From the NCBI GenBank assembly GCA_028693165.1, contig JAQUVX010000023.1, positions 1-64,000 on the forward strand: a stretch of 64,000 bases of DNA, in the 5' to 3' direction. The stretch is from Lachnospiraceae bacterium (GTDB taxonomy: Bacteria > Bacillota > Clostridia > Lachnospirales > Lachnospiraceae). The notes below the pieces were generated by a model, which had not been told where the DNA came from, made no database searches, and saw only the letters and a program-made list of their open reading frames with translations. Each line of letters starts with the position of its first letter. Position 1 is the first letter of the stretch. Positions 62,267-64,000 of this stretch are shown here, piece by piece. The position numbers and the translations under genes are program-made.

Positions 62267-63373
62267 TCATGCCAGATATTGCTTCAAAATATCTCCGATC
62301 AGCTCCACCTCTTCCGGGCGCAGATCCTTCAGCCAGTTCTCGTCGTCAACCCGCGATTTTTCCCGGCTGGCGGCAATCTGTTCCAGACTGCGCTTCAGAT
62401 AATCAATATCACGCTCATTCCCCTGTCCTTCTCCGCTCCCGGCAACAGCCGCAGTTTCCCGCTGCGCCTGCCGCCGATTTGATCGCGTCTGCGTCTTTCG
62501 GCCTCCTCCGGTATTGACCGCCGTGACATTGCCTGGAGCAAGGTTTCCAGATGCGAGATTCCCTGTGGCAAGATTCCCCGCTGCGCCCGGATTCTCACTT
62601 CCATCCGCCTCATAGATGCCGCCGTCCATCGCCCCCATGCGGCCTCCACGATTCAGACGGCTTGTGCCTGTCCGATCCGCTGCCATGCGATCCGCTCCGA
62701 TCCGCCCGCTTCCGATTTGATCTGCGTCAGCAAGGTCGGACCCGGTGCGGTCCGGTCCTCCCAGATCCGCGCGTTCTCCGCGGATTCCCCCGCGCCCGAT
62801 GCTGCGCAGACCCGGACGTTCCACGGCCGCCGCATCCGTCCGTTTCCCCTCCAGCGGCTGATTTCGCGCCAAACGCGGACACATGACGTTTTCCAGATAA
62901 TCCTGCAGGGAGGCAGAGAGCTGATCCCGCCAGCTTCCATTCATCCCATTATCAAACAGCATGGTCAGCATCGCCATCAGCACCGCTCCGCCGCCATACA
63001 TTACAATATAGTAGGTATCCAGGCGATACCAATACGAGAAAAATGCGCCGACTCCGCCGGCCAGCAGGCACAGCCAGGTCCACTGTGTTGCCAGATTGCT
63101 CCAGCCAGAAAGACTGATTCCGAACACTCTCAATTCATAAAGCTGATGCTCCAGCCACGCGCCGCTGTCGCGCAGCCCCTGATTCATCCGATATGTATTC
63201 TCCGCGCGCTGCCGGAGTTCTTTCAGGCTTTTGTTTTTGGTCATTGCCAGGTTTCCACTTTCCTTCAATAATCTTTTGTAGAGATGTTTGGCAATCGCTC
63301 TCGTGACTATCCCGAGCAGACAAATCGCCGCCAGCACATACAGTGCCCGCCCTGTTTCCAGTAATTGCAGCAT
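62267..63373 (-). CDS. Membrane protein with a Gly/Arg/Asp/Ala-rich linker, function unknown
   Basis: 368 residues: one membrane segment near 8-27, a basic helical stretch (30-80), two more segments (about 100-140), then from about 180 to 320 a low-complexity region rich in Gly, Arg, Asp and Ala with repeats such as ADQIGSGRIGADRMAADRTG and GNLATGNLASGNLAPGN, and a charged C-terminal helix (DIDYLKRSLEQIAASREK, LRPEEVELIGDILKQYL). No family recognised. GGGGAG precedes ATG 63373. Confidence 0.6.
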   Translation of the reverse strand: MLQLLETGRALYVLAAICLLGIVTRAIAKHLYKRLLKESGNLAMTKNKSLKELRQRAENTYRMNQGLRDSGAWLEHQLYELRVFGISLSGWSNLATQWTWLCLLAGGVGAFFSYWYRLDTYYIVMYGGGAVLMAMLTMLFDNGMNGSWRDQLSASLQDYLENVMCPRLARNQPLEGKRTDAAAVERPGLRSIGRGGIRGERADLGGPDRTGSDLADADQIGSGRIGADRMAADRTGTSRLNRGGRMGAMDGGIYEADGSENPGAAGNLATGNLASGNLAPGNVTAVNTGGGRKTQTRSNRRQAQRETAAVAGSGEGQGNERDIDYLKRSLEQIAASREKSRVDDENWLKDLRPEEVELIGDILKQYLA

Positions 63374-63416
63374 AAAAACAGCTCCCCTTTCTTTCCTGAT
63401 TCTTCAGACAGCTCCT

Positions 63417-63445
63417 ATTATAGCTGTAAGAATCGTATTTGGAAA
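63417..63445 (-). promoter_or_regulatory. Promoter of the low-complexity membrane protein gene
   Basis: Minus strand: TTTCCA (63440-63445), 17-bp spacer, TATAAT (63417-63422); a perfect -10 and a weak -35. Confidence 0.5.
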
Positions 63446-63522
63446 GTTCAGGGAGCCTAGAATCGTTCATCAAGTTTCGCTAAAAATCGATTCTCACCTA
63501 TCAAAAATGATGCAAATCAAAT

Positions 63523-63905
63523 CTAAACATCCGCTTTTTTATACAATACACTGTTTGTATTTCCTTCCATTTCAACATATCCGGTCTCTACAAGCAGCCT
63601 CATATAGCGCCTTGTGGTCGCCGCTGATTTCCCAACTAATTTCTCGGCTTCTTTTGGTGTTATGCTTCCATTGTCCTGTAGATAATCAACAATTTTTGTT
63701 ACTTTATTAAAATCTCCACTTTTCAAAACTCCGCTCAAGACTTCGCTCAAACTTCGCTCGTTTTTTTGAGCGGAGTCTGGTATTGCCTGAAATCCATCTC
63801 GAATTTTTATCGTCGTCTCTAAATAGTTTCTGTCGATGTCTGTTTCAAATTTCGGTAAAGGAGAGCTATTCAAGTTCTTTTAAAAACTCACCAATCCGGC
63901 CTGAT
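63523..63905 (-). pseudogene. Frameshifted remnant of a winged-helix DNA-binding protein (AlbA_2/AAA-type tail)
   Basis: The main frame (63523-63873, opening at a TTG with no ribosome site) ends in a winged helix: VDYLQDNGSITPKEAEKLVGKSAATTRRYMRLLVETGYVEME. Just upstream, the neighbouring frame reads RIGEFLKELE before a stop, and the join RIGEFLKELE / NSSPLPKFETDIDRNY looks like one continuous protein broken by a shift. The architecture fits the C-terminal end of divergent AAA/AlbA_2 proteins, but the N-terminal part is absent. Bases 63906-64000 show no gene I can support. Confidence 0.5.
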
Positions 63906-64000
63906 GATCGATCTTAGCCATCCGGCTTACTCTGTCATCAAATTCAAATGCCATCACACCAATTCAATAATCGCTCTGGTCAGCTTCACACTGTGGATGA

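Overview
The window looks like chromosome of a spore-forming, anaerobic Firmicute of class Clostridia, most likely Lachnospiraceae. The evidence is moderate GC, strong AGGAGG ribosome sites, a conserved sporulation/division block (HU, rqcP, yabP, yabQ, divIC, spoIIE-like, tilS, hpt, ftsH), an oxygen-sensitive glycyl radical enzyme with activase, and families typical of this group (DUF5711, CBS-type pyrophosphatase, archaeal-type phosphoglycerate mutase). I found no tRNA, rRNA, CRISPR array, phage or insertion sequence. Nearly all genes lie on the minus strand. The assignment to family is by recognition only, not by search.

Layout. 1-20400 is core genome: the end of a small RNA, ftsH-hpt-tilS, spoIIE-like, divIC, yabQ, yabP, rqcP and HU; a glycogen-debranching-like protein that has lost every catalytic residue; xth and a sugar nucleotidyltransferase; prs-lepB; primosome genes dnaD-dnaC; a cluster of five perfect DnaA boxes; murC; and a bifunctional penicillin-binding protein with a small membrane protein. 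20430-29865 is an accessory catabolic island under one LacI-type repressor: binding protein, two permeases and ATPase of a ribose-type ABC transporter, an AllA-like cupin, a glycyl-radical activase and a glycyl radical enzyme of unidentified substrate. The repressor gene and the operon promoter carry the same perfect 14-bp palindrome, so the island is one regulated pathway.

29880-37920 holds a decayed HAD phosphatase, queT with a preQ1-type riboswitch, an intergenic region with alternating inverted repeats, a MATE exporter, a two-gene chromate transporter and a tripartite tricarboxylate (TctCBA) transporter. 37961-49700 returns to central functions: phosphoglycerate mutase, shikimate kinase, a flavin reductase-like protein, CBS pyrophosphatase, a small structured RNA on the plus strand, glucokinase, transketolase, a DUF5711 protein, a membrane-anchored LysM protein, a YyaC-type spore protein and a membrane coiled-coil protein. 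49891-52290 has a small unknown gene, a LysR regulator divergent from a YczE-like membrane protein, and an acetyltransferase.

52411-60731 is a phosphotransferase regulon: HPr-like protein (Glu in place of Ser46), sorbose-1-phosphate-reductase-like dehydrogenase, PfkB kinase, EIIA, a PRD regulator of the MtlR type and two mannitol-type EIICB proteins. Two promoters in it share a long palindromic site placed just upstream of the -35 box, which looks like the activator site of that regulator. The window ends with glucose-6-phosphate isomerase, a low-complexity membrane protein and a frameshifted remnant of a DNA-binding protein.
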